Source: Pseudarthrobacter cellobiosi
GTDB lineage: Bacteria > Actinomycetota > Actinomycetes > Actinomycetales > Micrococcaceae
Length of the DNA stretch: 64,000 bases
Assembly: GCF_023913755.1 (NCBI RefSeq)
Contig: NZ_JAMXBJ010000047.1
Coordinates: 1 to 64,000, forward strand
Reading direction: 5' to 3'
Below, in pieces: positions 1-9,123 of the stretch; within the stretch, counting starts at the first letter, position 1, and every line of letters begins with the position of its first letter. Under the pieces are notes generated by a model that saw nothing but the letters and a program-made list of their open reading frames with translations, was not told where the DNA came from and did no database searches. The position numbers and the translations under genes are program-made.

Positions 1-308
1 TGCGCACCCCAGGCACCCCGCCGCCGTCGGAAACCGCACCCCGAACACAGACCACTGCGAGAGCGTCACCCCGAAATGCGCAGGAAGTGCGAGAGCGTCC
101 GCCGGAACACTGCAGGAACTGCAGGAGCGTCCGCTGTGGGCGCAATTCCCCCGCAATCCCCCTAAAATCCGGTGATTTGAGTCAAAAAGTGGCGGAAACA
201 CGCGGAATTTGCGGACCTCGCGGGCCCAAGCTGGTAAGTTTTCGAACAGTGGCTTGCACGCATGCCGCGTTCAGGCTCCAGAAATCGTGACCGTCCAGGA
301 GGACATCA
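1..308. other. Non-coding leader before the HU gene
   Basis: I see no convincing gene here; the one open frame in the stretch has unlike-protein composition and no ribosome site. The first 131 bases hold 32-bp tandem units (listed separately). The rest is the 5' flank of the HU gene, with a purine-rich GGAGG ribosome site ending about 7 bases before its ATG. No clear -35/-10 pair can be assigned. Confidence 0.6.
57..131 (+). repeat. 32-bp tandem repeat, GAGAGCGT family, copy cluster 1
   Basis: Three GAGCGT cores end at 66, 98 and 130, exactly 32 bases apart. Each is preceded by a GCAGGAA(G/C)T block, so a unit reads roughly GCGAGAGCGT, then about 12 variable bases, then GCAGGAAGT. The third unit is degenerate (GCAGGAGCGT). 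The same unit recurs in both orientations between 27327 and 27522. The variable part is too short and the repeat too degenerate for CRISPR. Confidence 0.75.
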
Positions 309-596
309 ATGGCTAAGAACCGTAGTGAACTTGTTTCAGAGGTAGCAGGCAAGGCCGGCACCAGCCAGGCAGCCGTCAACTCCGTCCTCGATGCACTGTT
401 CGAGGTATTCGAGACTTCCGTCGCCGCCGGCGAGAAGATCACCATCCCGGGCTGGCTCGCAGTTGAGCGCACCGACCGTGCAGCACGCACCGGCCGCAAC
501 CCGCAGACCGGCGAGACCATCCAGATCGCAGCAGGCCACAGCGTCAAGCTGACCGCCGGCTCCAAGCTGAAGGCTGCAGTCGCCAAGAAGAAGTAG
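309..596 (+). CDS. hup: HU family DNA-binding protein
   Basis: A 95-residue basic protein of normal HU length. HU dimers bind and bend DNA and help compact the nucleoid. The N-terminal two helices (residues 1-45, starting AKNRSELVSEVAGKAG) and the beta-arm region (RTGRNPQTGE, about residues 57-66) match the family, and the tail ends in AVAKKK. The ATG at 309 has a GGAGG site just upstream. It stands alone and is closed by a strong hairpin terminator at 629-662, so it is probably monocistronic. HU is highly conserved, so the call is firm. Confidence 0.97.
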   Translation: MAKNRSELVSEVAGKAGTSQAAVNSVLDALFEVFETSVAAGEKITIPGWLAVERTDRAARTGRNPQTGETIQIAAGHSVKLTAGSKLKAAVAKKK

Positions 597-604
597 TCTT
601 CTTC

Positions 605-630
605 AGCAACAGCAACAGCAACAGCAGCAA
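605..630 (+). repeat. CAGCAA short tandem repeat
   Basis: Four CAGCAA-like hexamers in a row lie between the HU stop codon and its terminator. It is low-complexity sequence in an untranslated tail; no function is evident. Confidence 0.6.
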
Positions 631-662
631 AGAAGCGGCAACCTCAGGGTTGCCGCTTCTTT
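629..662 (+). terminator. Rho-independent terminator of the HU gene
   Basis: A perfect 15-bp stem (AAAGAAGCGGCAACC paired with its complement) encloses a four-base loop, and the right arm ends in a T-rich tail. It lies 33 bases after the HU stop codon. Confidence 0.9.
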
Positions 663-710
663 GCTTTAAGCCGATTCGCCGCGTGGGCACCCGTAGCGGA
701 GAATGGATAG

Positions 711-2861
711 GTGCCTTCTGCAGCAAAATCCCGTCCCACCGCACCCCAACCAGGCCCCGTCGGGGGCGCCTCGGCCCGGGGTGGCGGCGTCTTGGGGATT
801 TCCCGGCCGTGGCAGTTCGCAGGCCTTGCAGCCCTCTTCTTGGGACTGACGGCGGCGCTCCTCTTCTCCGGCGCTTCTGCGGCCCGTGACGTCTCTGACC
901 CGGGAGCCCTGGTCCGCTGGGGGCTTCCTGTCAGCAAGGCCATCCACAACGTGGCACTGGCGACGGTGATCGGCGGACTGATCTTCGCCGTCGGTATCCT
1001 CCCTAGATCCTCGGGTCCCCGGTCACGGAGCCACAACGGCGACGCTCCGGAACATCCGGCCTTCGCCCGGGCGCTGGCCATTGCTGCCGCTGCGGGTGCT
1101 GCCTGGACGCTGTCAGCGGTGGCCGTGCTGGTCCTCACCTACTCAGACGTCGCCGGCCAGGCCGTCGGTGGGGACGCCGAGTTCACCCGCGCCCTGGTGT
1201 ACTTCATGACGGACATCGAGACCGGCCGGGCATGGCTGACAGTGACCATCATCGCGGCCGTGGTGACCACCGCGCTGTTCGGCGTCAGATCCCTGGGCGG
1301 CCTGGCGCTCACGCTGATATTGGCCCTGGCCGGGCTGGTTCCCGCCGCCCTGATCGGCCACTCCTCAAGCTCGTCGGACCACGAAGGCGCCATCAACTCC
1401 CTGGGCCTGCACCTTGTGGGCGTCAGTGCGTGGGTTGGCGGCATCGTCGTCCTGGCGTTGCTCTCCGGAATCCTGACCGGTTCGAAGCCCGGGACCGCCG
1501 CCGACATCACCGAACCGACGCTGCGGCGTTTTTCCTCCCTGGCCGGCTTTGCGTTTGTGCTCGTCTTTGCCTCCGGCGTCATCAATGCCAGCATCCGCAT
1601 CACCAACTGGGGTGACCTCCTAGGCTCCCCCTACGGCCAACTGATCCTCGCAAAATCGGCAGCCACCCTGGTCCTTGGCGGCATCGGCTTAATGCACCGG
1701 CAATGGGTGATCCCCCAACTGGGCCGCAAAGGCTCGGCAATGTCCTCACGCCGCGTGCTGTGGCAGCTGGTGCTTGTGGAACTCGTCGTTATGGGAGCCA
1801 CCTCCGGCATCGCCGTCGCCCTGAGCCGGTCGGCACCGCCGCAGCCCACCACGTTTGCACCGGACGCGTCGCCGGCCTTCATCCTCACCGGCTACGAGCT
1901 GCCGCCTGAACTGACGCCGGAACGCTGGCTGACGGAGTGGCGCTTTGACTGGCTCTGGGTCGCCGTGGTGCTCTTCGGGTTGGTGGCCTACTTCCTGGGC
2001 GTCGCTAAGGTGCTTCGACGCGGCGACAAGTGGCAGTGGTTCCGCGCCGTGAACTGGGTGATCGGCCTCCTGGTGCTGACGTACATCACGTCAGGGCCGC
2101 CGTCGGTATATGGCAGAATCCTCTTCTCCGCGCACATGGTGGACCACATGGCGCTGACCATGGTGGCCCCCATCTTCCTGGTGCTCGGCGCCCCGGTGAC
2201 GCTGGCCCTGCGAGCGTTGCCTGCCCGCGGCGACGGCTCCCGTGGGACGCGCGAGTGGCTGCTCGTGTTTATCCACTCCAAGTTCTCCCAACTGGTCACG
2301 CACCCCATCTTCGCGGCGGCCAATTTCGCGGGCTCCATCGTGCTGTTCTACTACTCGGACGCGTTCGGCTTCGCCATGCGGGACCACGTGGGCCACGAGC
2401 TCATGATCCTTCACTTCTCGCTCACGGGTTACATCTTCATCCTGAGCATGATCGGCACGGACCCGTTGCCCCGCCGCGCACCGTACCCCATGCGCCTGCT
2501 CCTGCTGCTGGCGACCATGGGCTTCCACGCGTTCTTCGGCGTCGCCATCATGGGCGGCACCAGCCTGCTGGCGGCCGACTACTTCGGCAACCTTGGCCGC
2601 GCCTGGGGGCCGTCCGCTCTCCTGGACCAGCAAATGGGAGGGGCCGTGGCCTGGGGCATCGGCGAAGTCCCCACCCTCCTGGTGGCTCTTGGCGTGGCCA
2701 TCATGTGGTCCCGGTCCGATCAACGGGAGACCAAGCGCGTGGATCGGGCGGCGGACAGGAATAACGACGCCGATCTCACCGCTTACAACGATATGTTTGC
2801 CAAATTGGCTGAACGCGATGCCAGATTGGCTGAACGCAACTCAAAGCTGGAAGGACGCTGA
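711..2861 (+). CDS. CopD-CtaG fusion membrane protein
   Basis: A 716-residue polytopic membrane protein. The N-terminal half (about residues 30-380) resembles the CopD copper-resistance family, with many hydrophobic segments and the GHSSSSSDHEG / LHLVGVSAWVGG region. The C-terminal half (about 410-690) resembles CtaG (caa3-type oxidase assembly), with histidine-rich membrane motifs such as SAHMVDHMAL and HELMILHFSL that could bind copper. The likely role is copper handling for cytochrome oxidase assembly; this is inferred from family. The start is GTG at 711 behind GGAG. The C-terminus has a short duplicated LAER motif. The stop codon shares a base with the next start (TGATG), so the two genes are probably translated together. 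Confidence 0.9.
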   Translation: MPSAAKSRPTAPQPGPVGGASARGGGVLGISRPWQFAGLAALFLGLTAALLFSGASAARDVSDPGALVRWGLPVSKAIHNVALATVIGGLIFAVGILPRSSGPRSRSHNGDAPEHPAFARALAIAAAAGAAWTLSAVAVLVLTYSDVAGQAVGGDAEFTRALVYFMTDIETGRAWLTVTIIAAVVTTALFGVRSLGGLALTLILALAGLVPAALIGHSSSSSDHEGAINSLGLHLVGVSAWVGGIVVLALLSGILTGSKPGTAADITEPTLRRFSSLAGFAFVLVFASGVINASIRITNWGDLLGSPYGQLILAKSAATLVLGGIGLMHRQWVIPQLGRKGSAMSSRRVLWQLVLVELVVMGATSGIAVALSRSAPPQPTTFAPDASPAFILTGYELPPELTPERWLTEWRFDWLWVAVVLFGLVAYFLGVAKVLRRGDKWQWFRAVNWVIGLLVLTYITSGPPSVYGRILFSAHMVDHMALTMVAPIFLVLGAPVTLALRALPARGDGSRGTREWLLVFIHSKFSQLVTHPIFAAANFAGSIVLFYYSDAFGFAMRDHVGHELMILHFSLTGYIFILSMIGTDPLPRRAPYPMRLLLLLATMGFHAFFGVAIMGGTSLLAADYFGNLGRAWGPSALLDQQMGGAVAWGIGEVPTLLVALGVAIMWSRSDQRETKRVDRAADRNNDADLTAYNDMFAKLAERDARLAERNSKLEGR

Positions 2862-4897
2862 TGAGCGAAACCGTACGCACCCAACACCGGGTCCGCGCCT
2901 CCGAACTGGTGGGCCGCAACTGGCTCAACACCGGCGGCAAATCGCTGGACCTCGCAGCCCTGCGAGGCAAGATCGTGTTGCTCGACTTCTGGACTTTCTG
3001 CTGCATCAACTGCCTGCACGTCCTCGATGAGCTGCGCCCGCTTGAGGAACAGTACTCCGACGTCCTGGTCACCGTGGGCGTGCACTCGCCCAAGTTTGAG
3101 CATGAAGCAGATCCCGTTGCCCTGGCCGCCGCCGTGGAACGCTACGAGATCCATCACCCCGTCCTGGACGATCCCGAGCTGGACACCTGGAAGGCCTACA
3201 CGGCGCGCGCCTGGCCCACCCTGGTGGTCATCGACCCCGAGGGCTACATCGTGGCCCACCTGTCCGGTGAAGGCCACGCTGACGGCCTGGCCGTGCTCAT
3301 CCCCGAGCTGATCGCCGAGCACGAGGCCAAGGGCACGCTGCACCGCGGCTCCGGCCCGTATGTGGCGCCGGAAGCCACCTCGGGCACGCTGCGCTTCCCC
3401 GGCAAGGCGCTGTTCCTGCCGACCGGGCGCGGTTCCGCCGGACCCGGTTCAGGCGCGCAGGGAACGTCCGACGGCGGGACTCCGGCTGCCGCGGATACCG
3501 CCACCGGGGGTTCCTGGCTGGTAACCGACACCGGCCACCACCGTCTCGTGGAGCTGGGCAACGACTTCCAGACGGTGCTGCGCACCTACGGCTCCGGGAC
3601 CAAGGGACACGCTGACGGCCCGGCCGCCGCCGTCGACTCCGTCGAGCCCACCGCACGGTTCAACGAGCCGCAGGGCCTCGTGCTGCTTCCCGAAGAGGTG
3701 GCAGCGAAGGCGGGCTACGACGTCGTCATTGCAGACTCGGTCAACCACCGCCTCCGGGGACTCTCGCTGGCGGACGGCAAGGCCACGACGATTGTTGGCA
3801 ACGGCGTGCAGCGCCTGCTGGAAACCGGCCCCGCCCGGGTGGACGAGGACGCTGCCGGTTTCACGGGCCAGCTCAGCGAGCACCCGCTGGAAGTGTCCCT
3901 CAGCTCGCCCTGGGACGTCGTCTGGTCCACCAAGCTCAACGCCGTGGTGATCGCCATGGCCGGCACGCACCAGATCTTCAGCTTCGAGCCCCTCACCGGC
4001 GCCGTGGCAATTATTGCCGGCAACGGCCTGGAAGGCCTGCTGGACGGCCCCGCCCACGAGGCTTGGTTCGCGCAGCCCTCCGGCCTTGCCGAGGACGCCG
4101 ACGGCAACATCTGGGTGGCGGACTCCGAAACCTCCGCCCTCCGCAAGCTGGTCATTGACGGCGGCGGCACGGTCACCGTGGAGACTGCCGTGGGCAAGGG
4201 CCTGTTCGACTTCGGTTTCCGCGACGGCCCCGCGTCCGAGGCACGCCTCCAGCACCCCCTTGGCGTCACGGTCCTGCCTGACGGCTCCATTGCCATCGCC
4301 GACACCTACAACGGTGCTGTGCGGCGCTTCGACCCCGCCGCGGGGACCGTGTCCACGCTGGCCCGCGGACTTTCCGAACCCTCCGACGTGATTGTGGACC
4401 ACACGCACGCCGCGGGCTCGGAGCCGCTGCTGGTGGTGGTTGAGGCCAACAAGCACCAGCTGGTCTACGTGCCCATCCCCAAGGAAGCCCAGCAGGTGGA
4501 CGAGGGGGCCTCGCAGACCCACCGGCCCAAGAGCCCGGTTGCCCCCGGGCTGCTCGAGCTCACCGTGCGCTTCACCGCACCCACCGGGCAGAAGCTCGAC
4601 GACCGCTGGGGCGATCCCACGCAGCTGAAGATCTCCTCCACCCCGCCGGAGCTGCTCGTGGCCGGCGGCGGAACCTCCGTAGGCCTGCTCCGGACACTGG
4701 AACTGGCTTCCGGGATTCCGGAGGGCGTCCTGCATATCACCGCCCGCGCCGCGGCCTGCGACGGACCGGAAGATGCGGACGGCGAGATTCCCGATCACGC
4801 CGCCTGCCACCTGTACCAGCAGGACTGGGGCATCCCCGTTCTCCTGACGGACGACGGCGACACCGAGTTGGTCCTGGACCTGCGCGGAATGGACTGA
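2861..4897 (+). CDS. Thioredoxin-like NHL-repeat protein
   Basis: A 678-residue protein with an N-terminal thioredoxin-like domain (residues 10-150) and a C-terminal NHL-type beta-propeller (about 210-520). The redox motif is CCINC at residues 47-51, inside WTFCCINC, and the cis-proline region AWPTLVVIDPEG is present. Repeats in the propeller carry GNGLEGLLDG / DGPASEARLQHPLG and VADSETSALRKL patterns typical of NHL blades. No signal peptide is visible, so it is probably cytoplasmic. Coupling to the CopD-CtaG gene hints at a redox or copper-delivery link, but that is inference. The last 130 residues are less clearly assigned. Confidence 0.9.
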   Translation: MSETVRTQHRVRASELVGRNWLNTGGKSLDLAALRGKIVLLDFWTFCCINCLHVLDELRPLEEQYSDVLVTVGVHSPKFEHEADPVALAAAVERYEIHHPVLDDPELDTWKAYTARAWPTLVVIDPEGYIVAHLSGEGHADGLAVLIPELIAEHEAKGTLHRGSGPYVAPEATSGTLRFPGKALFLPTGRGSAGPGSGAQGTSDGGTPAAADTATGGSWLVTDTGHHRLVELGNDFQTVLRTYGSGTKGHADGPAAAVDSVEPTARFNEPQGLVLLPEEVAAKAGYDVVIADSVNHRLRGLSLADGKATTIVGNGVQRLLETGPARVDEDAAGFTGQLSEHPLEVSLSSPWDVVWSTKLNAVVIAMAGTHQIFSFEPLTGAVAIIAGNGLEGLLDGPAHEAWFAQPSGLAEDADGNIWVADSETSALRKLVIDGGGTVTVETAVGKGLFDFGFRDGPASEARLQHPLGVTVLPDGSIAIADTYNGAVRRFDPAAGTVSTLARGLSEPSDVIVDHTHAAGSEPLLVVVEANKHQLVYVPIPKEAQQVDEGASQTHRPKSPVAPGLLELTVRFTAPTGQKLDDRWGDPTQLKISSTPPELLVAGGGTSVGLLRTLELASGIPEGVLHITARAAACDGPEDADGEIPDHAACHLYQQDWGIPVLLTDDGDTELVLDLRGMD

Positions 4898-4947
4898 TCA
4901 CCGCCGCCGCTGCGGCTTTGCGGCGCCGGCTTGCTGAGCCGGTGAGG

Positions 4948-4989
4948 AGGCTGCCTTCTGTGACCTGATGTCACGGGAGGCAGCCTTTT
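4948..4989 (+). terminator. Rho-independent terminator
   Basis: AGGCTGCC at 4948-4955 pairs with GGCAGCCT at 4979-4986, an inner GTGAC/GTCAC pair extends the stem, and TTTT follows. It closes the CopD-CtaG / thioredoxin-NHL operon. Confidence 0.85.
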
Positions 4990-5060
4990 GCGCGCCGCGG
5001 GCTGGCCCGAACGCGGATTTCCGGGGTTAAGGCCGCCGGCCGTGGCCAAAAGCGTGCTCG

Positions 5061-5743
5061 GACCGGGGACTCTATGCCCTCCCGACGGCGCCGTCAGAGC
5101 TTGTGGGCCTGTTGCGTAACCGCCAACTCCTGACGTGTGCCAGCGCCGCGCCCTTCCATGGGTTGTGGTCGCTGCCGTCCTCGGGCGCGCTGCATGTGCA
5201 TCACCGCAGGGCCGAAGCGGTCACCGGCAACGGGATCCACCATGCCGGCCTGTTGCTGCCACCGCAGCCCGACAGGCCCGTGGCCGCACTGGCCGATGTC
5301 CTCATCCACGCGCTGCGGTGCCTGCGCTTTGCCGAGTCCTTGGTGATGGTGGGGCGAAATGACCGTGGACTTTCTGCGGGCCCGGCTGCCAGGAAAGCGG
5401 AACGGCCCTGCGCGTGAGGTCCTGAGGTGGGTGGACCGGGGTTCGGGCTCGCTCCTGGAAACCTTGGCCCGGACCTACTTCCGGCAGGCCGGGATCCGCG
5501 TGGAAACCCAGGCCCACCTTACGCGTGTGGGCCAGGTTGATCTCCTGTTGGAGGGCTGGCTGGTGGTGGAGCTGGACGGCCGGCAACATGCCGAGTGGAC
5601 CCAGGTGAAGAAAGACCATCGCCGGAACAAACGAGTCGGTGGTCCAGGGCTACACCGCGCTGCGGTACTACTACGCGGACGTTGTTTACTCGCCGGCGGA
5701 CATGGTGGGGCAGGTCTTGTCAGTGCTGGCCAGGCGCCGGTAA
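5061..5743 (+). pseudogene. Frameshifted DUF559/Vsr-like endonuclease-fold gene
   Basis: Three frames together encode one recognisable protein. Frame one (about 5061-5345) reads RGLYALPTAPSELVGLL and then GLLLPPQPDRPVAALADVL. Frame two (5359-5630) carries the DUF559-type core: ETLARTYFRQAGIRVETQ, VGQVDLLLEGWLVVELDG, RQHAEW. Near 5628 AACAAACGA shifts the frame; the true tail continues as NESVVQGYTALRYYYADVVY and ends at the TAA at 5741-5743. A second break is near 5345-5358, and the usual N-terminal DNA-binding part is absent. Intact relatives have a nuclease-like fold and an N-terminal AbiEi-like HTH in many actinobacteria. It is almost certainly inactive. Confidence 0.8.
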
Positions 5744-5784
5744 CGGCTCCCGTCACGCAGCCTTCCCGTCACACCGCCTTTCTC

Positions 5785-5882
5785 GTCACGCAGAGCAGGC
5801 TTTTGGCTGGTCGGCGGAGGGGGAACCCCGGAAACTCAGGGGCTGGCGCACCCAGCAGCGGCAAAGGCGTGCTGTGCGTGAC
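5785..5882. repeat. 98-bp inverted-repeat element, copy 1
   Basis: It begins GTCACGCAGAGCA and ends TGCTGTGCGTGAC, an imperfect terminal inverted repeat. Its length of 98 bp equals that of the copies at 20086 and 23058. The interior is the least conserved of the three. Two more degenerate GTCAC left ends lie just before it (5753-5775). It sits between the DUF559 pseudogene and the next gene. Confidence 0.7.
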
Positions 5883-5911
5883 ACGAGGCCCGTCGGTAGC
5901 CGGGGCTAGAG

Positions 5912-6904
5912 CTAGTAGCTCAGGAGCGGGGTGACCCTGATGGTGTCGCCGGCGACGTCCAGGCGGGTGGTGAAGCTGAAGTCCACCTCTTCGTTGAGCG
6001 GGGACCAGGCGCCCGTGAAGGAACTCTGCTGGACCGCCTCCACCTTGGCCTTCCCGTCGAGGGGAGCAACCACCCAGCGGCCGTCGAAGGGCTCGATGGA
6101 TATCTCCGGGTACTCCGTGATGGTCCACTTGATGGTGCCGTCGTCCACGTTGTTGGTGCTGGCGAAGTAGAAGGGGCAGTCCGGCTGCAGCTTTTGCTGC
6201 TTCACGGCTTCGGCGGCGCAGGTGTCCAGGAACTCCTGTACCTTCGCGCCCACATCCTTCCGCAGCTGGTCGGTGGCCTCGGTCAGCAGGTTCAACGGAG
6301 CCGCCGGGACATCGCGGGATGTCACCGTGGCGCGTGTGGCGGACGCGGCGAAGTATTCACCGTTCAGGGAGGCTTCGTATTCGCCCGGATAGAACACGGC
6401 AAACGAATTTTTGCCTTGGGGCATGTTCACCGGGACGCCGTTGAGGTTGGCTTCGCTGGCGTTGACCACCGTCAGGCCCACCGTGGGCAGCCGCGACGGC
6501 ACAAACGCCCACGTGTTGAAGAACAGCCATTCCGTGCCGGTCTTCTCCAGCAGGAACTCGGTGCGAAGCCTGCTGCCATCGATTGTGTACTGCACGGGCA
6601 CCATGACCTGGTTGCCGGAGCGTTCCTCGGCATCGCCGATAGTGACGTTCGCCAGCCGGGAAGAGGCCGTCTGCAGCGCTGTGCCGTCGAGCATGGCGGC
6701 GTTGCTGGGCGGCACCGTGGCCCGCAAAAGGCCCAGCGCTTTGCCGCCGTCACCCTCGTGGAGGGCGTCCAGATACTCCCGGACAGGCTGCTGTGGACTC
6801 GCCACCGTATTGTTCACCACGTTGACCCCAACGATGGCCGCGGCCACGGCAAGCATGAGGCCAAGCAGCCACCCTGCTGCCATCCTCACCAACGCCTGAC
6901 TCAT
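5912..6904 (-). CDS. Membrane-anchored protein of unknown function
   Basis: A 330-residue protein with one N-terminal membrane segment (about residues 8-30, AAGWLLGLMLAVAAAIVGVN) and a large extracellular part. Residues 40-140 look like an NTF2/TcaA-type fold (PVREYLDALHEGDGGKALGLL), followed by a beta-rich stretch with GVPVNMPQGKNSFAVFYPGEY. That order recalls TcaA-like surface proteins, but the N-terminal zinc ribbon is missing, so the assignment stays open. I placed the start at the ATG at 6904, behind AAGGGAAG; a longer open frame upstream has poor composition. It lies downstream of the HerA-like ATPase gene on the same strand, 130 bases apart. Confidence 0.75.
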   Translation of the reverse strand: MSQALVRMAAGWLLGLMLAVAAAIVGVNVVNNTVASPQQPVREYLDALHEGDGGKALGLLRATVPPSNAAMLDGTALQTASSRLANVTIGDAEERSGNQVMVPVQYTIDGSRLRTEFLLEKTGTEWLFFNTWAFVPSRLPTVGLTVVNASEANLNGVPVNMPQGKNSFAVFYPGEYEASLNGEYFAASATRATVTSRDVPAAPLNLLTEATDQLRKDVGAKVQEFLDTCAAEAVKQQKLQPDCPFYFASTNNVDDGTIKWTITEYPEISIEPFDGRWVVAPLDGKAKVEAVQQSSFTGAWSPLNEEVDFSFTTRLDVAGDTIRVTPLLSY

Positions 6905-6950
6905 CTGCACTTCCCTTACGTTACCTGCAAGCCCGCTGAACACAGGTGTT

Positions 6951-6981
6951 GCCGCCGCCCCATGTAGCGGGGTGCGGCGGC
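6951..6981. terminator. Possible hairpin terminator
   Basis: GCCGCCGCCCC pairs with GGGGTGCGGCGGC across a short loop, between the HerA-like gene and the membrane-anchored gene. The T-run follows only on the plus strand, so its use as a terminator for the minus-strand gene is uncertain. Confidence 0.4.
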
Positions 6982-7034
6982 TTTCCTGATGCCCGAAGGC
7001 GGGAAGTCCAAGGCGGGACATCGTCCGGTTTTGC

Positions 7035-8741
7035 CTACCGGCGGCGCCGGGACGAGGTGCCGAAGACGCCGCGGAGCAGCTCCCGGCCAAGCTGGGTGCC
7101 CAGGGAACGGACCATACTTTTCAGCCCACCGCCCAGTGCCCCACCGAGTGCTCCGGCGATGTCGCCCCCTATCCCGCCGCCGGCCGGGGCCGCAGGCTCC
7201 GGTGCACGCCGCGCGGGCGCATCAGTGCCGGCACCACGATCCGGCGCGGGACGGCTGCTGGGCCGGCCCAGGATTTCCTCTTCGATCCTTCGGGCCTCGG
7301 CGTCGACGTCGGCCTGTCCCGAACCTGGCTGCCCGGAAGTCCCCGGAACCGGGGGCTCACCCGGCACGGCTCCGCCGGTGGGAGCCGCGGCCTTGCCGGT
7401 GAGTTTCTCGTAGGCGGAGACGTTGTCCACGGCGGTCCCGTACTTGGTGAGCAATGCGGACCCGCCGACGGTGCTCTTGATGAGCTCCTCAGTGCTGGGG
7501 CCCATGACGGATTCCGGGGCGCGCAGGCGCGTGTGAGCGACCGGCGTCGGGGCGCCCTTCTCATTCATGACGGTAATGACTGCCTCGCCGATCCCCGCGG
7601 ACGTAAGGGTCTCCTCGAGGTCATAATCGCTCATCGGGAACGTGGACACGGTGGCTTTCAGGGCCTTGGCGTCCTCCGGGGTGAAGGCGCGGAGGGCGTG
7701 CTGGATGCGGTTGGCCAGCTGGCCCAGGACGTCGGCGGGGACGTCTTTGGGGGTCTGGGTGACGAAGAAGATCCCCACACCCTTGGAACGGATCAGCCGG
7801 ACTGTGGTGGTGATGGCGTTCAGGAAGGCCTTGGATGCGCCGTTGAACAGCAGGTGGGCCTCATCGAGGAAGAACACCAGTTTGGGCTTGTCCAGGTCGC
7901 CGGCCTCGGGGAGGTCCTCGAACAGGTCAGCCAGCAGCCACATCAGGAAGGTCGAGAACAGCATCGGCTTGGTCTGCAGCGTCGGAAGCTCCAGGCAGGT
8001 GATAACGCCGCGCCCGTCCGGGGCGGTCCGGAGCAGCTCCGCGGTGTCGAACTCAGGCTCGCCGAAGAACCTTTCCAGGCCCTGCGCTTCCAGGTTCACC
8101 AGTTCGCGGAGGATGACGCCGGCGGTGGCCTTGGACAGGCCGCCCAGTTCCTCCAGCTCGTCCTTGCCCTCGTCCGAGGTGAGGAACTGGATGACCGCGC
8201 GGAGGTCCTTGAGGTCGATCAGCTCAAGGTTGTTCTTGTCCGCAAAGTGGAAGACCAGCTGCAGGCTGGATTCCTGGGTGTCGTTGAGCTCCATAACGCG
8301 CGAGAGCAGGATGGGACCAAACGAGGTGATGGTGGCACGGACGGGAATGCCGTTGCCGTCGCCGCCCAGGGCCAGGAACTCCACCGGGAACGTCTTGCCG
8401 GCCCAGGCCTGGCCGATGCTGTCGGTGCGCGCCTTCAGCTTCTCGCTGCCGGCGGCCGCTGTGGCCAGGCCTGAAAGATCACCCTTGATGTCCGCGAGGA
8501 ACACGGGAACCCCGGCAGCGGACAGCTGCTCGGCCATCATGTGCAGCGTGACGGTCTTGCCGGTGCCGGTGGCGCCGGCCACCAGGCCATGCCTGTTCAT
8601 CATTGCCAGCGGCAGGCGGACTTGGGCTTCCTTGTGGAGTTCGCTGTCCACAATGGCGGCACCCAACTCGATGGTGGCACCTTCCAGGGTGTAGCCCTTC
8701 TGGATGGTGGCGAGTTTTTCTGCAGTGGTTTTGTTGGCCAT
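7035..8741 (-). CDS. HerA-like/DUF853 family ATPase
   Basis: A 568-residue P-loop ATPase of the HerA/FtsK-like superfamily, closest in layout to DUF853 (YjgR) proteins. Walker A is GATGTGKT (near residue 56) and Walker B is LVFFLDEAH (near 290). Further conserved stretches are VFLADIKGDLSGL and IFFVTQTPKDVP. The last 120 residues are proline/alanine- and glycine-rich with GGALGGGLKSM, then a basic SSRRRR end. Members are thought to be DNA-translocating or DNA-processing motors, but the cellular role is not established. The ATG at 8741 is the natural start. Confidence 0.9.
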   Translation of the reverse strand: MANKTTAEKLATIQKGYTLEGATIELGAAIVDSELHKEAQVRLPLAMMNRHGLVAGATGTGKTVTLHMMAEQLSAAGVPVFLADIKGDLSGLATAAAGSEKLKARTDSIGQAWAGKTFPVEFLALGGDGNGIPVRATITSFGPILLSRVMELNDTQESSLQLVFHFADKNNLELIDLKDLRAVIQFLTSDEGKDELEELGGLSKATAGVILRELVNLEAQGLERFFGEPEFDTAELLRTAPDGRGVITCLELPTLQTKPMLFSTFLMWLLADLFEDLPEAGDLDKPKLVFFLDEAHLLFNGASKAFLNAITTTVRLIRSKGVGIFFVTQTPKDVPADVLGQLANRIQHALRAFTPEDAKALKATVSTFPMSDYDLEETLTSAGIGEAVITVMNEKGAPTPVAHTRLRAPESVMGPSTEELIKSTVGGSALLTKYGTAVDNVSAYEKLTGKAAAPTGGAVPGEPPVPGTSGQPGSGQADVDAEARRIEEEILGRPSSRPAPDRGAGTDAPARRAPEPAAPAGGGIGGDIAGALGGALGGGLKSMVRSLGTQLGRELLRGVFGTSSRRRR

Positions 8742-9123
8742 GCCGCTAGCTTAGCGGGGCCGCCGGGAGATTCTTGGTGAACGCGAGAGACCTAATGATC
8801 TCCGGATCCGCCTCAAGATCGAACTTGGCCTGATACCCGGTATTGAGGTACAGATGCTTAGCTGCGGGCTGGCGGGGACCGGGGTCCGAGCAGGCTGCCA
8901 GCGCCAGCAGGGAGGTCATATCGGCTGGCTGTAGGAACTCAAAGGCGTGATTCCGCGGCCTCGGCGGGCAAAACCAAGTAGTGCGCCGGAAGGACCTTCA
9001 GAAAACGAGTACTCGCGGCAGAAAGACGGGTGGCGATTACGCGTGTGCCCGGCGGATGGCCAACCTACGGTGAGACTACGTTGCGTCCAAGGCTGGCCGC
9101 ACTGCCATGAGGGAGGGCATTCC
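8742..9123. other. Intergenic stretch between divergent genes
   Basis: Contains a 57-codon minus-strand frame (listed separately) and the 5' flank of the PxKF protein gene. A longer plus-strand frame opens at 8947 but has no ribosome site and unlikely composition. I see no clear promoter, palindrome or RNA element. Confidence 0.5.
8746..8919 (-). pseudogene. Short 57-aa frame, possible gene remnant
   Basis: A 58-codon frame from ATG at 8919 to TAG at 8746. The second half (HLYLNTGYQAKFDLEADPEI, then IRSLAFTKNLP) has the composition of a real protein tail. It ends just before the HerA-like gene, which reads the same way. There is no good ribosome site. It may be the 3' end of a decayed gene or a small protein; I cannot name a family. 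Confidence 0.35.

Noticed and set aside
87..290. 67-codon plus-strand frame before HU
   Set aside because: Overlaps the 32-bp repeats, contains unlike-protein composition and has no ribosome site.
8947..9123. N-terminal extension of the PxKF protein
   Set aside because: The extra 59 residues would hide the signal peptide; a strong GAGGGAGGG site marks the ATG at 9124.
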